In this document: in pieces, positions 20,776 to 27,072 of the stretch | Position numbering within the stretch: position 1 is the stretch's first letter | Layout: the number at the start of each line of letters is the position of its first letter | Assembly: GCA_023417655.1 (NCBI GenBank) | Contig: JAEZFD010000039.1 | Location: 100,441 to 164,440 of the forward strand | DNA: 64,000 nucleotides | Reading direction: 5' to 3' | Source of the DNA: Planctomycetota bacterium | GTDB taxonomy: Bacteria > Planctomycetota > Planctomycetia > Planctomycetales > Planctomycetaceae | The notes under the pieces: model-generated | What the model was told of the DNA's origin: nothing | The model's database searches: none | What the model saw: the letters and a program-made list of their open reading frames with translations, nothing else | Made by a program: the position numbers and the translations under genes

Positions 20776-21213
20776 CATTTCTCGACCGGCAGGATGGACC
20801 CGAATCCTCTCGGGACGCTCGCTCGATCCTGCGTGACCTATTTCACTTTCGGTGCTGCCTATCTCCCGCACCCAGTCGCGGTTCTTTGAGTTCAAGTTTA
20901 AATCTCCCGGGATCAGACCAGCACGCCGCGAACGAGACGGGCTACCTTTGCACCACCATAGCGATGCCCCGTGACCTCCTTCGCATGAGAAAAATTCTCA
21001 CGGTCATCGTTCTGTAAATCTCTCCGATAGGGCGAAATCGAGCAGCCCCAAAGGACGCAGCGAGTCTGTTCCGGCAAAAAGTGCCGAACCGCTGCCTGCA
21101 GTCACATCCTCGTAATCCATTTATGCAACAACACTTACAACACGCCAACCTCACAAAACAGCCGGAGGAGGAGCGGCCTGAGAACGCCGAACTCTGCCGC
21201 AGAAAAAATCGTA
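20776..21213. other. non-coding gap upstream of small RNA
   Basis: About 440 bases between the hydrolase terminator and the small-RNA promoter. No frame has coding character and I saw no tRNA. A short AT-rich tract (AGAAAAAATCG) just before the promoter could act as an UP element for the RNA gene at 21246. Confidence 0.4.
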
Positions 21214-21242
21214 TTGACCTACTTTGAGGGAAGGCATACTTT
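21214..21242 (+). promoter_or_regulatory. sigma70-like promoter of small RNA
   Basis: TTGACC (21214-21219) and TACTTT (21237-21242) with a 17-base spacer, preceded by an A-rich tract. It lies immediately upstream of a short segment that ends in a strong intrinsic terminator and contains no ORF, so it should drive a small RNA. Confidence 0.6.
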
Positions 21243-21245
21243 CCC

Positions 21246-21356
21246 GCTCATCGATGGCACGGATGAGCAGTCATCGATAATCCGGCAAGCTCATCGCCCC
21301 CGGAAATAGCTCGCAGTCCACCGCCCCCCTTGGACTCGCTGTTTCCGGGTTTTTTC
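21246..21356 (+). ncRNA. candidate small RNA, ~110 nt
   Basis: From the promoter at 21214 a transcript starting near 21246-21250 would contain a perfect 7-bp 5' hairpin (21246-21252 with 21262-21268, 9-base loop). A stretch with two further TCATCG copies follows, then a strong intrinsic terminator. The terminator has a 12-bp stem (21299-21310 with 21338-21349) and a 6-bp upper stem (21315-21320 with 21331-21336), a C-rich loop (CCGCCCCCCT) and six Us. No ORF fits. The three TCATCG repeats and the C-rich loop resemble seed regions of regulatory RNAs that bind ribosome binding sites. It is not tmRNA, SRP RNA or RNase P by any motif I know. The gene lies outside the mobile element, which has integrated into the 3' arm of its terminator. 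Confidence 0.6.
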
Positions 21357-21362
21357 GTTTCT
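21334..21362 (+). repeat. attL core, 29-bp direct repeat
   Basis: Exactly 29 bases identical to 35946-35974; the match breaks on both sides. It covers the 3' arm and U-tract of the small-RNA terminator. Identity with the distant copy beside the integrase gene marks it as one boundary of the integrated element. Confidence 0.9.
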
Positions 21363-21403
21363 ACCGCACTATTTATGCGGTCTGACGCCGCTCAGAATTC
21401 AAT

Positions 21404-21422
21404 TGCGCTACATATGCGCTAC
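21404..21422 (+). repeat. putative integrase arm sites, left end
   Basis: Two direct copies of TGCGCTAC (21404-21411 and 21415-21422) exactly 11 bases apart, 42 bases inside attL. The same octamer recurs near attR (35808-35815, 35927-35934), which is the pattern expected of arm-type integrase or excisionase binding sites. Confidence 0.5.
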
Positions 21423-21613
21423 GATTCACGGCCGAATCCCGCAAAGAAGGTCAGGAATCACTGAGAACCTGCCTTCACTAGGCATGCGATTTCATCGCCA
21501 GGAAGAAGGCGGGGAACAGCGGGTCGCTGACGCGATATCCGCGTTCCACTCGCCTTGGGAGCCAGATAGAGAGATTTTCTGGTAGCGCAGACGAAGGGAG
21601 GTTGACGTTGGAA

Positions 21614-22117
21614 TCAAACCTCAGACAGCTCTGAACTTGTCCACCAATCCAGAGAGTCGACGATGCGTGACTCAAGTGGGTGGATCAAGTCAAATGCAAC
21701 CGCGTTCCACTGAGAGCGAATAGCACCTTTTTTGAAACGGAACGAAATGGAGTCGAACACCGACTCAGTAGCGATCCTCACTTCCATTACTTCGACACCG
21801 TCAATCCCAACGACGCATTTCCCGCTGGGAGGACTCCACTCGCCAGGTCGTGGGGGGTGCAGATCTCCCGACTCCCACTCAGGGGTAATCTCCAAGGTGA
21901 GCACTAGGGCCTCATCCTCACCCACTGCAACCTTGACGTCTAGTTCATGCGGAATAAGAGACTTTCCCCATTCATAGATATCATCGTGGGTGCTGCCCAC
22001 CAGTGCCCTGAACGCACCCCTTGGGCTCCAGATCGGCACATCTTCCGTCAAGCGGTAAGACTTCAATTCCTTTTGTGTCAGCAGGGTTAGCATATCGAAC
22101 GCATTGCTCCGATCCAA
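21614..22117 (-). CDS. hypothetical protein (element cargo)
   Basis: A 167-residue soluble protein of unknown family, opening from a TTG at 22117; an ATG eight codons in (22093) is an alternative. The sequence is mixed alpha/beta and acidic, with several Trp residues in the last third, no signal peptide and no membrane segment. It lies closest to attL, the usual place for cargo, with no clear partner, so a defence or accessory role is possible but unsupported. Coding character is reasonable; start is uncertain. Confidence 0.5.
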   Translation of the reverse strand: MDRSNAFDMLTLLTQKELKSYRLTEDVPIWSPRGAFRALVGSTHDDIYEWGKSLIPHELDVKVAVGEDEALVLTLEITPEWESGDLHPPRPGEWSPPSGKCVVGIDGVEVMEVRIATESVFDSISFRFKKGAIRSQWNAVAFDLIHPLESRIVDSLDWWTSSELSEV

Positions 22118-22245
22118 TTTCCCAAAACTTGCAACACTTATACTGGAGAGTAATCGCCCTCACAAACAAAAAATTCGAAACTGAACCGACCGAGAAGATG
22201 AAGGAGCTGAATTACAAGAGAGTCGCAACGTAGCCGCCACGGCGA

Positions 22246-22695
22246 TCACTCCAGCCTGAGCCCGAACGTCTCAGCGTCCTTCAGGAATGCGGCAATCATC
22301 CGCCGTGCCTCTTTCACAGTGCCAGCCCCTCGCACGGTCAGGGAGACGGCTTCATTGAACCGGATTCGAGCGTCTGTGGTCATGAACTCGAATTGCTCAC
22401 GGTTCATCAGGTAGACCTCTGGCGCCGATGACTCCTGCCCCTGCTGGACCAGTGCCAGCTGGTTGGACGCTTCGACCGCTGCGATTCCATTCGCTGCCCA
22501 GGACGCGAGAACATATTGCTGCTCGGCCTCTGACAACTTGCGCCAGGAACTGAAGGGGACATAGTGACCGGCATCGAATGCGGCCATCTTCTGGAACAGG
22601 GGAAGCGTGCTCCAGTTGGGATCGTACAGACTGCCCGGCTTTGCCAGTTCGGTCGGGATGCGTGACGCTGGAGATTGCTGCGCGGCTCGAATCAT
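22246..22695 (-). CDS. hypothetical protein downstream of sigma factor
   Basis: About 149 residues from an ATG at 22695 that is preceded by AAAGGGG at an 8-base gap; an ATG at 22722 lacks a ribosome binding site. The middle contains a helix-rich stretch (WRKLSEAEQQYVLASWAANG) and the end a basic helical segment. No family recognised, no membrane segment. It lies 80 bases downstream of the sigma-factor gene but is separated from it by a strong hairpin, so it may have its own promoter or depend on read-through. Confidence 0.6.
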   Translation of the reverse strand: MIRAAQQSPASRIPTELAKPGSLYDPNWSTLPLFQKMAAFDAGHYVPFSSWRKLSEAEQQYVLASWAANGIAAVEASNQLALVQQGQESSAPEVYLMNREQFEFMTTDARIRFNEAVSLTVRGAGTVKEARRMIAAFLKDAETFGLRLE

Positions 22696-22726
22696 TGGCG
22701 GTACCCCTTTAGAAGACGGCATCGGA

Positions 22727-22758
22727 AGAAAAGACTCCCCGGCAGCGAACTGCCGGGG
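22727..22758 (-). terminator. terminator after sigma-factor gene
   Basis: Perfect 9-bp stem (22737-22745 with 22750-22758). On the minus strand the loop reads UUCG, which is unusually stable, and it is followed by AGTCTTTTCTT. It closes the sigma-factor transcript. Confidence 0.75.
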
Positions 22759-22774
22759 AAAACAGGGAGTTACC

Positions 22775-23275
22775 CTATTCAGACAGAGCCATCCGTAGAG
22801 CGTCTACGGCCTGCGTCTCCCATGCTTCCACTGTCTTTTGACTTCGCCCCATCTTTCTCGCGACGTCTTGGAGCGTTTCGGCCCGCATGTGCCTTCCAAT
22901 CGCCATTCGTAAGGGTGGTGCAAGTCGGTCAATCACCTTGCCCACTCGGGCGGCTTCTTCGCGATGTTCAATCATGCAACGGTCACTGGTGAACCCGGGT
23001 TTGATGTCCCTGAGCGTTGCCACTTTCCTTTCGCTGCGGAGCTCCTTGTCTTTCAGGCAAAACGTCGCATTTTGCAGTTGCCGATAAGCGTAGCTCAGTG
23101 GGGAGCCCCTCGTCGGGTCGTAATCTCGCTTGGTCCAGAGCCGTAGGAAAACCTGCTGGACCGCGTCCTCTGCTCGATGCCAATCGAAATCGACCATTGG
23201 CAGGGCTCTTCTCATCAGCCATTTCCAGACTGTCGCGTTGGCGATTCCCTCAAAATGGATCTGGGCTGAACTCAT
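22775..23275 (-). CDS. small sigma-70 family factor (ECF-like)
   Basis: About 166 residues with the two-domain layout of group 4/ECF-like sigma factors. A region-2-like helix pair (about residues 28-60, RAEDAVQQVFLRLW) should bind the -10 element. A region-4-like helix-turn-helix near the C-terminus (ETLQDVARKMGRSQKTVEAWE) should bind the -35 element. The ATG at 23275 overlaps the stop of the 52-aa gene upstream (ATGA), indicating translational coupling; an upstream in-frame start at 23314 would run into that gene. No anti-sigma gene is evident. Sigma-like factors encoded on mobile elements often switch on late genes, which is the simplest hypothesis. The terminator at 22727 follows. Confidence 0.78.
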   Translation of the reverse strand: MSSAQIHFEGIANATVWKWLMRRALPMVDFDWHRAEDAVQQVFLRLWTKRDYDPTRGSPLSYAYRQLQNATFCLKDKELRSERKVATLRDIKPGFTSDRCMIEHREEAARVGKVIDRLAPPLRMAIGRHMRAETLQDVARKMGRSQKTVEAWETQAVDALRMALSE

Positions 23276-23430
23276 TTCCTCACCCCCTTTCCTGCCTTCC
23301 TTGGGGGATTGCAAATGATGACCTGAACCAGGCGGTCAACGGGAATTCCGATTTGAATGTCCCAGCGGGGATCATTCGGAGAAACGAGACGGGATTTCCG
23401 CTTTGTCGTTGACGATAGAGATTTCGCCAT
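23272..23430 (-). CDS. 52-aa basic protein coupled to sigma factor
   Basis: A small gene: ATG at 23430 with AAAGG upstream, 52 codons, stop overlapping the sigma-factor ATG by 4 bases. The product is basic (MAKSLSSTTKRKSRLV start, RKAGKGVRK end) with a central WDIQIGIPVDRLVQVII segment that could form a beta-strand and helix. The tight ATGA coupling and good ribosome binding site argue that it is real. It may be a regulator or partner of the sigma factor, but no family is recognised. Confidence 0.62.
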   Translation of the reverse strand: MAKSLSSTTKRKSRLVSPNDPRWDIQIGIPVDRLVQVIICNPPRKAGKGVRK

Positions 23431-23437
23431 ACAGAAT
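23409..23437 (+). promoter_or_regulatory. promoter of candidate small RNA
   Basis: TTGACG (23409-23414) and CAGAAT (23432-23437) with a 17-base spacer on the plus strand, inside and upstream of the 5' end of the minus-strand 52-aa gene. The stretch downstream has no ORF and ends in a terminator. Confidence 0.45.
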
Positions 23438-23443
23438 ACCTTT

Positions 23444-23529
23444 AGAGTTTGGCCTGACGTTGCCCTGAGAAAGTTCCGTCAGGCTGGGTTCGATGTGAGC
23501 CGGGAACGCGAAAGCGAACCCGGTTTTTT
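23444..23529 (+). ncRNA. candidate element small RNA, ~85 nt
   Basis: A promoter-to-terminator unit on the plus strand between two minus-strand genes. The transcript would hold a perfect 8-bp hairpin (23452-23459 with 23477-23484). The terminator hairpin has a 5-bp outer stem (23500-23504 with 23519-23523), a symmetric AA/AA internal loop, a 3-bp inner stem capped by a GAAA tetraloop, and six Us. It is antisense to the leader of the 52-aa/sigma unit, so it could regulate that unit. Alternatively the hairpin only stops plus-strand read-through. The fold is clear; transcription is inferred. Confidence 0.45.
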
Positions 23530-23900
23530 CATGCGCTGAACGAATGCTCTGGGGATTCGGCTGCTGCTTCGATTTTGGCTTTGACCTTCAGCTGGTGGAT
23601 GCCTCCCAACTGCGTCAGCAATGCCGCTTCCCACTCTTCCAGCGACCGCCCGGCCTTGGACGTGCAACAGTTCATGCAGGCCAGGACCGCGTTGTAGCGG
23701 TCGGTCTCGCCTCCCAGTGACGGGGGAGTGATTCGCAGGAGTCGAGCGCGGGAGTTCGTCAGCTCGCCTTTGCAGAGCGTGCAGGTCGCTTTGCCTCCGT
23801 TCGCCTGCTTCGACTCACCCATCAGCTGCGACCGCAGAATCATTCGGCGTTCGTGCCTCGCACTTTCTTCGGGGGTCAGTTCATCGAGACTGATTTGCAT
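23529..23900 (-). CDS. HNH-like zinc protein, catalytic residues missing
   Basis: A 123-residue protein with two CxxC knuckles, CTLC near residue 40 and CMNC near residue 74, and the intervening PSLGGETDRYNAVLAC pattern of HNH endonucleases. Where active HNH proteins have Asp-His before the Pro-x-x-x-Gly-Gly stretch, this one reads Leu-Arg, so the catalytic His is absent. The zinc scaffold seems intact. It may be a DNA-binding or structural derivative rather than a nuclease. It is the first gene of the leftward unit from the divergent control region, and its leader carries a terminator-like hairpin. GGAAGG before the ATG is a good ribosome binding site but lies in a short inverted repeat. Confidence 0.6.
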   Translation of the reverse strand: MQISLDELTPEESARHERRMILRSQLMGESKQANGGKATCTLCKGELTNSRARLLRITPPSLGGETDRYNAVLACMNCCTSKAGRSLEEWEAALLTQLGGIHQLKVKAKIEAAAESPEHSFSA

Positions 23901-23924
23901 GGAAGGGTCCTTCCCAAAAAGAGA

Positions 23925-23962
23925 AAGCCTGCAACAGAGATGGCGGTCTCTGGTGCAGGCTT
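23925..23962 (-). terminator. leader hairpin/attenuator before HNH-like gene
   Basis: A 9-bp outer stem (23925-23933 with 23954-23962) and a 6-bp inner stem, followed on the minus strand by TTCTCTTTTTGG, just before the HNH-like start codon. With no minus-strand gene upstream, it looks like an attenuator or the end of a short leader RNA. Confidence 0.55.
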
Positions 23963-24045
23963 GAAAACCGGGGGACAGAATTTCCCGGAGATTGTTAGAC
24001 TGTGTTCGACTCTCGTCCCGCCAGACTTGAGCCGAAATGAATACT

Positions 24046-24059
24046 AAATGACGTCATTT
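24046..24059. promoter_or_regulatory. 14-bp palindromic operator candidate
   Basis: AAATGACGTCATTT is a perfect 14-base palindrome in the divergent region between the leftward HNH-like gene and the rightward small DNA-binding genes. Such sites usually bind a dimeric repressor, plausibly one of the small HTH or RHH proteins encoded just to the right. Confidence 0.5.
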
Positions 24060-24129
24060 TGGCTTTCAAGTGAATTCATCCGAATTTTCCAATTTGACTT
24101 CGTTTTGCATTCGTAATACATCCGCATAT

Positions 24130-24318
24130 ATGCCAAAGAAAAAGCCTGCCCCGAAGCCGACGACGACCCTTCGCTTCAAGACTGAGGAGGAGCGACAGCG
24201 GTTTCATGACGCCGCCGAAGCAGAAGGGTTCACCACCCTGAATGCCTGGATGATGTTCCACCTGCGAGCCCAGGCCAAAAAGACGCTGGGAGACAGCCGG
24301 GAATCAGCACGTACTTAG
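24130..24318 (+). CDS. small RHH-like protein
   Basis: Translation from the ATG at 24130 gives 62 residues: a Lys/Pro-rich N-terminus, then TTTLRFKTEEERQRFHDAAE and a second helix. This resembles a ribbon-helix-helix or DUF1778-like DNA-binding protein, with the short beta-strand TTLRF followed by two helices. The frame opens at 24070, but that extension is unlike the rest. First gene of the rightward unit facing the palindrome at 24046, so it could be the autoregulator. Confidence 0.5.
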   Translation: MPKKKPAPKPTTTLRFKTEEERQRFHDAAEAEGFTTLNAWMMFHLRAQAKKTLGDSRESART

Positions 24319-24383
24319 ATTTCCGTTGGGAAGCCAGGAAATGCCATACCCGGCCGTCCCTTTCACTCGGTGGAGGCAGACTG

Positions 24384-24656
24384 ATGTACCTCAGCAAGGT
24401 TGCGGCCGCGAAGTTTCTGGGTTGCTGCACAAAGACAATCGAAGCTCACATTAAATCGGGCCGCCTGACTGCAATCCACATTGGAGCACCGGGGGCCAAG
24501 CGTCAAACGATTCGAGTCTCGCAAGCCTCTTTGAATGCCTTTGTCGAAGCGAGTGTTATTCCGCCAGATGCACCGCCAGCTCCACGGAAGAGGGTGAATG
24601 ATCGCTCACTCCAAAAGCGGGCCGCCCGGCTGTTTCCGAACGTCAAGCGACGCTGA
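24384..24656 (+). CDS. excisionase-like HTH protein 1
   Basis: A 90-residue protein with an N-terminal MerR/excisionase-type winged HTH: MYLSKVAAAKFLGCCTKTIEAHIKSGRLTA matches the pattern of binding-domain proteins in which the recognition helix precedes a G-x-L turn. The C-terminal third is basic (KRVNDRSLQKRAARLF), suited to DNA contact. It sits 33 bases before a second protein of the same fold. Possible role: excision, copy control or repression. Confidence 0.65.
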   Translation: MYLSKVAAAKFLGCCTKTIEAHIKSGRLTAIHIGAPGAKRQTIRVSQASLNAFVEASVIPPDAPPAPRKRVNDRSLQKRAARLFPNVKRR

Positions 24657-24688
24657 CCACCATCGCCACCCACGCCGGAGCCGCACTG

Positions 24689-24967
24689 ATGCCGCACCAA
24701 GAGTTCAAGTGCATGTCGGTTCCTGAAGTCGCGGAAATCCTTGACGTCTCTCCGGAGACCGTTCTGCGATGGATCAGGACCGGCGAACTCAACGCCATCA
24801 ACGCCTCCCGGAACCCCAAGTCGAAGAAGCCTCGACTGCGTATCAGAGCATCAGACCTCCAGGCGTTCATGGACTTGCGGTCGACTCAGAGGGTTCCACC
24901 TCCAACCCCGAGATTCACAAGGCGGCACAGAAGGCCGGATCTCCCGTGTGAAGAGATCATCAAATAG
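24689..24967 (+). CDS. excisionase-like HTH protein 2
   Basis: A 92-residue protein of the helix-turn-helix 17/excisionase type: SVPEVAEILDVSPETVLRWI followed by RTGELNAINA is the typical recognition helix and wing. The basic Pro/Arg-rich C-terminus is likely a flexible DNA-contacting tail. Adjacent to the similar protein at 24384; the pair may act together in excision or as a repressor pair. Coding evidence is strong for a short gene. Confidence 0.7.
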   Translation: MPHQEFKCMSVPEVAEILDVSPETVLRWIRTGELNAINASRNPKSKKPRLRIRASDLQAFMDLRSTQRVPPPTPRFTRRHRRPDLPCEEIIK

Positions 24968-25186
24968 TGATCGCTTTCCAGAGCCGAAAACGGCACTTGG
25001 CGAATGTTCCGCACATTCGATTCAGAATAGTGGAGTGAACGCCCTCACAATTCAAAACTCCATAAGTCGATCCGGCGAGACATTCAGTCGGCAGGAGTTG
25101 ACCGACAAAAACACTCCGGACCACACATGGACCCATCACTACGCTGACAGACGTCGGTGATTGTTTCGAAAGAGGAAAGCCACTGA

Positions 25187-25390
25187 ATGTCCAACACATC
25201 TCGCCCGCAAATGATCCGCTGGCTGCCTGAACACCTCGACGCCATTGACGCGGAGGCCGAACGGCGAGGCATGACAACCGCCGAATGGTCCAAGCGTCGC
25301 CTCTTATCTGGCCTGCCGGAGGAGGTCCGTAACGCCCTGCCGCCACTTGCACCACGGGGGCGCCCCAAGACCGCGAAACCAGAGTCCTGA
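25187..25390 (+). CDS. small RHH-type DNA-binding protein
   Basis: A 67-residue protein: MIRWLPEHLDAIDAEAERRG then MTTAEWSKRRLLSGLPEEVR. A short strand plus two helices is the ribbon-helix-helix layout, with a Pro/Arg-rich tail. AAGAGGAAAG lies upstream of the ATG. Likely a transcriptional regulator, or an antitoxin-like protein because it is the last short gene before the abi locus. It ends 282 bases before the abi promoter, so co-transcription is not assured. Confidence 0.55.
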   Translation: MSNTSRPQMIRWLPEHLDAIDAEAERRGMTTAEWSKRRLLSGLPEEVRNALPPLAPRGRPKTAKPES

Positions 25391-25672
25391 CATGCAAGCC
25401 TGAGAGGCGCCCGAAGAGTCAGGCTAAGTGACAGTTCCGCCACTCTCGCATCGCTTGCGAATGGATGAACTTGTGAGTTTGAATTGATATGTTGCCCACA
25501 ATGGCCCCAGATTGTGGATTGAGACATTTTCCTCAAGAGTTTTTTGCAAGTTTCGACTGGATTTCATCTTACGCATATTTGACGCTCCGTTTCGGATTTC
25601 CGTGGAATCGTGATTACGCAGCTGCAAAAAATTCAAACGAAGAAATTTGGCGCAACAAACCCTCTTATTGCA
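25391..25672. other. AT-rich non-coding stretch before abi promoter
   Basis: About 280 bases, visibly more AT-rich than the rest of the window. Short frames on both strands have no coding character. Its composition matches that of the abi gene, suggesting the two arrived together. Confidence 0.4.
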
Positions 25673-25701
25673 TGGACGACCCATGTTTTCGCCGATAGAA
25701 T
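25673..25701 (+). promoter_or_regulatory. sigma70-like promoter of abi leader RNA
   Basis: TGGACG (25673-25678) and TAGAAT (25696-25701) with a 17-base spacer. Transcription would start near 25708, just before the leader hairpins of the abi gene. Confidence 0.6.
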
Positions 25702-25707
25702 ACCGGG

Positions 25708-25766
25708 AGCAAACCCCCCGGGCCTCTGCCGCAAGGCACGCACACTTCGGGGGGTCTTTTCTTTTC
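25708..25766 (+). ncRNA. candidate abi-associated structured RNA, ~58 nt
   Basis: From the promoter at 25673 a transcript would form an 8-bp GC-rich stem (25713-25720 with 25748-25755) enclosing a 4-bp hairpin (25727-25730 with 25735-25738) capped by a GCAA (GNRA) tetraloop. It ends in the U-rich tract 25757-25765. The 5' end (CCGGG at 25703-25707) can alternatively pair with CCCGG inside the stem, giving two exclusive folds. The arrangement, a compact RNA with its own promoter and terminator directly before an AbiF-type gene, fits the RNA partner reported for this protein family; it could also be a simple attenuator. Confidence 0.5.
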
Positions 25767-25796
25767 CGGCACATGTTTTCTGAGGTGCCGGAGTGA
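25766..25796 (+). promoter_or_regulatory. RBS-sequestering hairpin and leader ORF of abi
   Basis: A perfect 7-bp stem (25766-25772 with 25785-25791) ends two bases before the abi GTG start, and part of the GAGGTG ribosome binding site lies in its 3' arm. A 7-codon ORF starting at ATG 25773 (MFSEVPE) ends in a TGA that overlaps the GTG start. Translation of abi may therefore be kept low and coupled to the leader peptide. Confidence 0.5.
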
Positions 25797-26716
25797 AGTT
25801 CACCAAACAATTTCTCAGCTTCGAAGAGCAAGCAGACAAACTTCTCGCGAGAGGTTTGGTCAGCGACAAAAATTCGCTGGTGCGCCAGTTGCAGTCAGTA
25901 AGCTATTACCGACTGAGTGGCTATTGCTATCCGTTCAAAAAGAATGATCCTTCAGGCGCGAAATCGAAATTAGACGATTTCGTACCGGGTACCACTGCCG
26001 ACCAAATTTGGGATCGGTACGTTTTTGACCGGAAGCTTAGACTTCTTGTGATGGATGCTCTAGAGCGAATCGAAATTGACTCCAGGACGCAACTAGCGTA
26101 CTTGCACGCGGAGCAATTCGGGGCCTTCGGGTATGCGGACGATCCTGCATCGCTCCCCAACCTAACTCTCAAAGATCGCTCGCGGCTATTGGAGGACCTC
26201 CGATACCAACACTTGAACAGCCGTGAACAATTTGTTGAGCATTTTCGTTTGAAATATGGCGACAACCACAATGACCTGCCAATCTGGGTCGCCTGCGAAA
26301 TCATGACTTTTGGAAATCTTTTGTCGTTCTATCGCGGCTGTCACGCCACGATCCAGAAACGGCTCGCGGCAAGGTACTTGGTTCACGAAACGGTTTGCGA
26401 AACATGGCTCAGGACTCTGAATACGATCAGAAATATCTGCGCCCATCATTCACGCCTCTGGAATCGCGTACTTGGCCTGAAACCTAAAATACCTGCTCGC
26501 GACCCCAAATGGCATTTATCGAAAGCAGATCAAAGGCCAATTTCAAATAACCGCGTATTTGCGGTGCTTGCGATATGCAGACACTGTCTCGAAATTATCG
26601 CACCTGACAGTGGTTGGCGTGAACGGTTGAAAGACTTGCTTGCTTCTCATCCATCAATTCCCCTCAGTAGTATGGGATTCATGGAAGGGTGGGAGGAACA
26701 TCCCTTGTGGAAGTGA
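25793..26716 (+). CDS. Abi_2/AbiF-family abortive infection protein
   Basis: A 307-residue protein with the full Abi_2 (AbiD/AbiF) pattern. The N-terminal LLARGLVSDKNSLVRQLQSV and SYYRLSGYCYPF motif comes first, then RYVFDRKLRLLVMDALERIE, then the conserved WVACEIMTFGNLLSFY. The C-terminal HEPN ribonuclease-type motif has Arg213 and His218 (R-N-I-C-A-H-H). Family members kill or arrest phage-infected cells, probably by RNA cleavage, and have been linked evolutionarily to Cas13. The GTG start is set by GAGGTG five bases upstream. The gene is more AT-rich than its neighbours and sits in the mobile element as cargo, with its own promoter and structured leader and no obvious protein antitoxin. 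Confidence 0.88.
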   Translation: MKFTKQFLSFEEQADKLLARGLVSDKNSLVRQLQSVSYYRLSGYCYPFKKNDPSGAKSKLDDFVPGTTADQIWDRYVFDRKLRLLVMDALERIEIDSRTQLAYLHAEQFGAFGYADDPASLPNLTLKDRSRLLEDLRYQHLNSREQFVEHFRLKYGDNHNDLPIWVACEIMTFGNLLSFYRGCHATIQKRLAARYLVHETVCETWLRTLNTIRNICAHHSRLWNRVLGLKPKIPARDPKWHLSKADQRPISNNRVFAVLAICRHCLEIIAPDSGWRERLKDLLASHPSIPLSSMGFMEGWEEHPLWK

Positions 26717-26812
26717 TGCTGCAGGTGAGTTTGAATTTTGAACCCTATGGCGAAGAATTTGTGTTGTGCCCTCCTGATTCAGAGCTTGATCACTAGCGGC
26801 TTGTCACCGCTC

Positions 26813-26962
26813 TTACGATAGCTTCGGCCCCGCTTTCGGAATCTCCCTGAGCAGTTCGCCCGCCATCCTTTCTGCTCGGAGCTTCATCTCCGCGCACATG
26901 TTCTGCATCTCAAGGGACTCGCCAGCCTGCTTCACGTAAGCACGACTCTGATTCAATGCAGA
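26813..26962 (-). pseudogene. fragment of phage-type coiled-coil protein
   Basis: The last ~45 codons read RAYVKQAGESLEMQN, MCAEMKLRAERMAGELLREI, a stretch typical of a family of phage and element proteins (helical, with the RAERRAGELL motif). Upstream the same frame loses coding character (Cys/Arg-rich, running into repeats), so only a C-terminal piece seems to remain. A short intact protein starting inside cannot be excluded. Confidence 0.4.
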
Positions 26963-27072
26963 CGGAAGCCCCCTGTTTCCCCGGTGCCAGGTCATCCGCC
27001 GAAGCTGCAAAGTGTGAATCGGCCTCTTGCCTCGTCCCCTGAGGCAGAATGGGACTCCTCTCAGGGCATTTT

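Noticed and set aside
20776..21213. tRNA or tmRNA gene near attL
   Set aside because: No cloverleaf, T-loop or tmRNA motif found; the att site is in the terminator of an unclassified small RNA.
25489..25698. 69-codon frame ahead of the abi leader
   Set aside because: Runs through the abi promoter and has no coding character; the stretch is better explained as AT-rich non-coding DNA.
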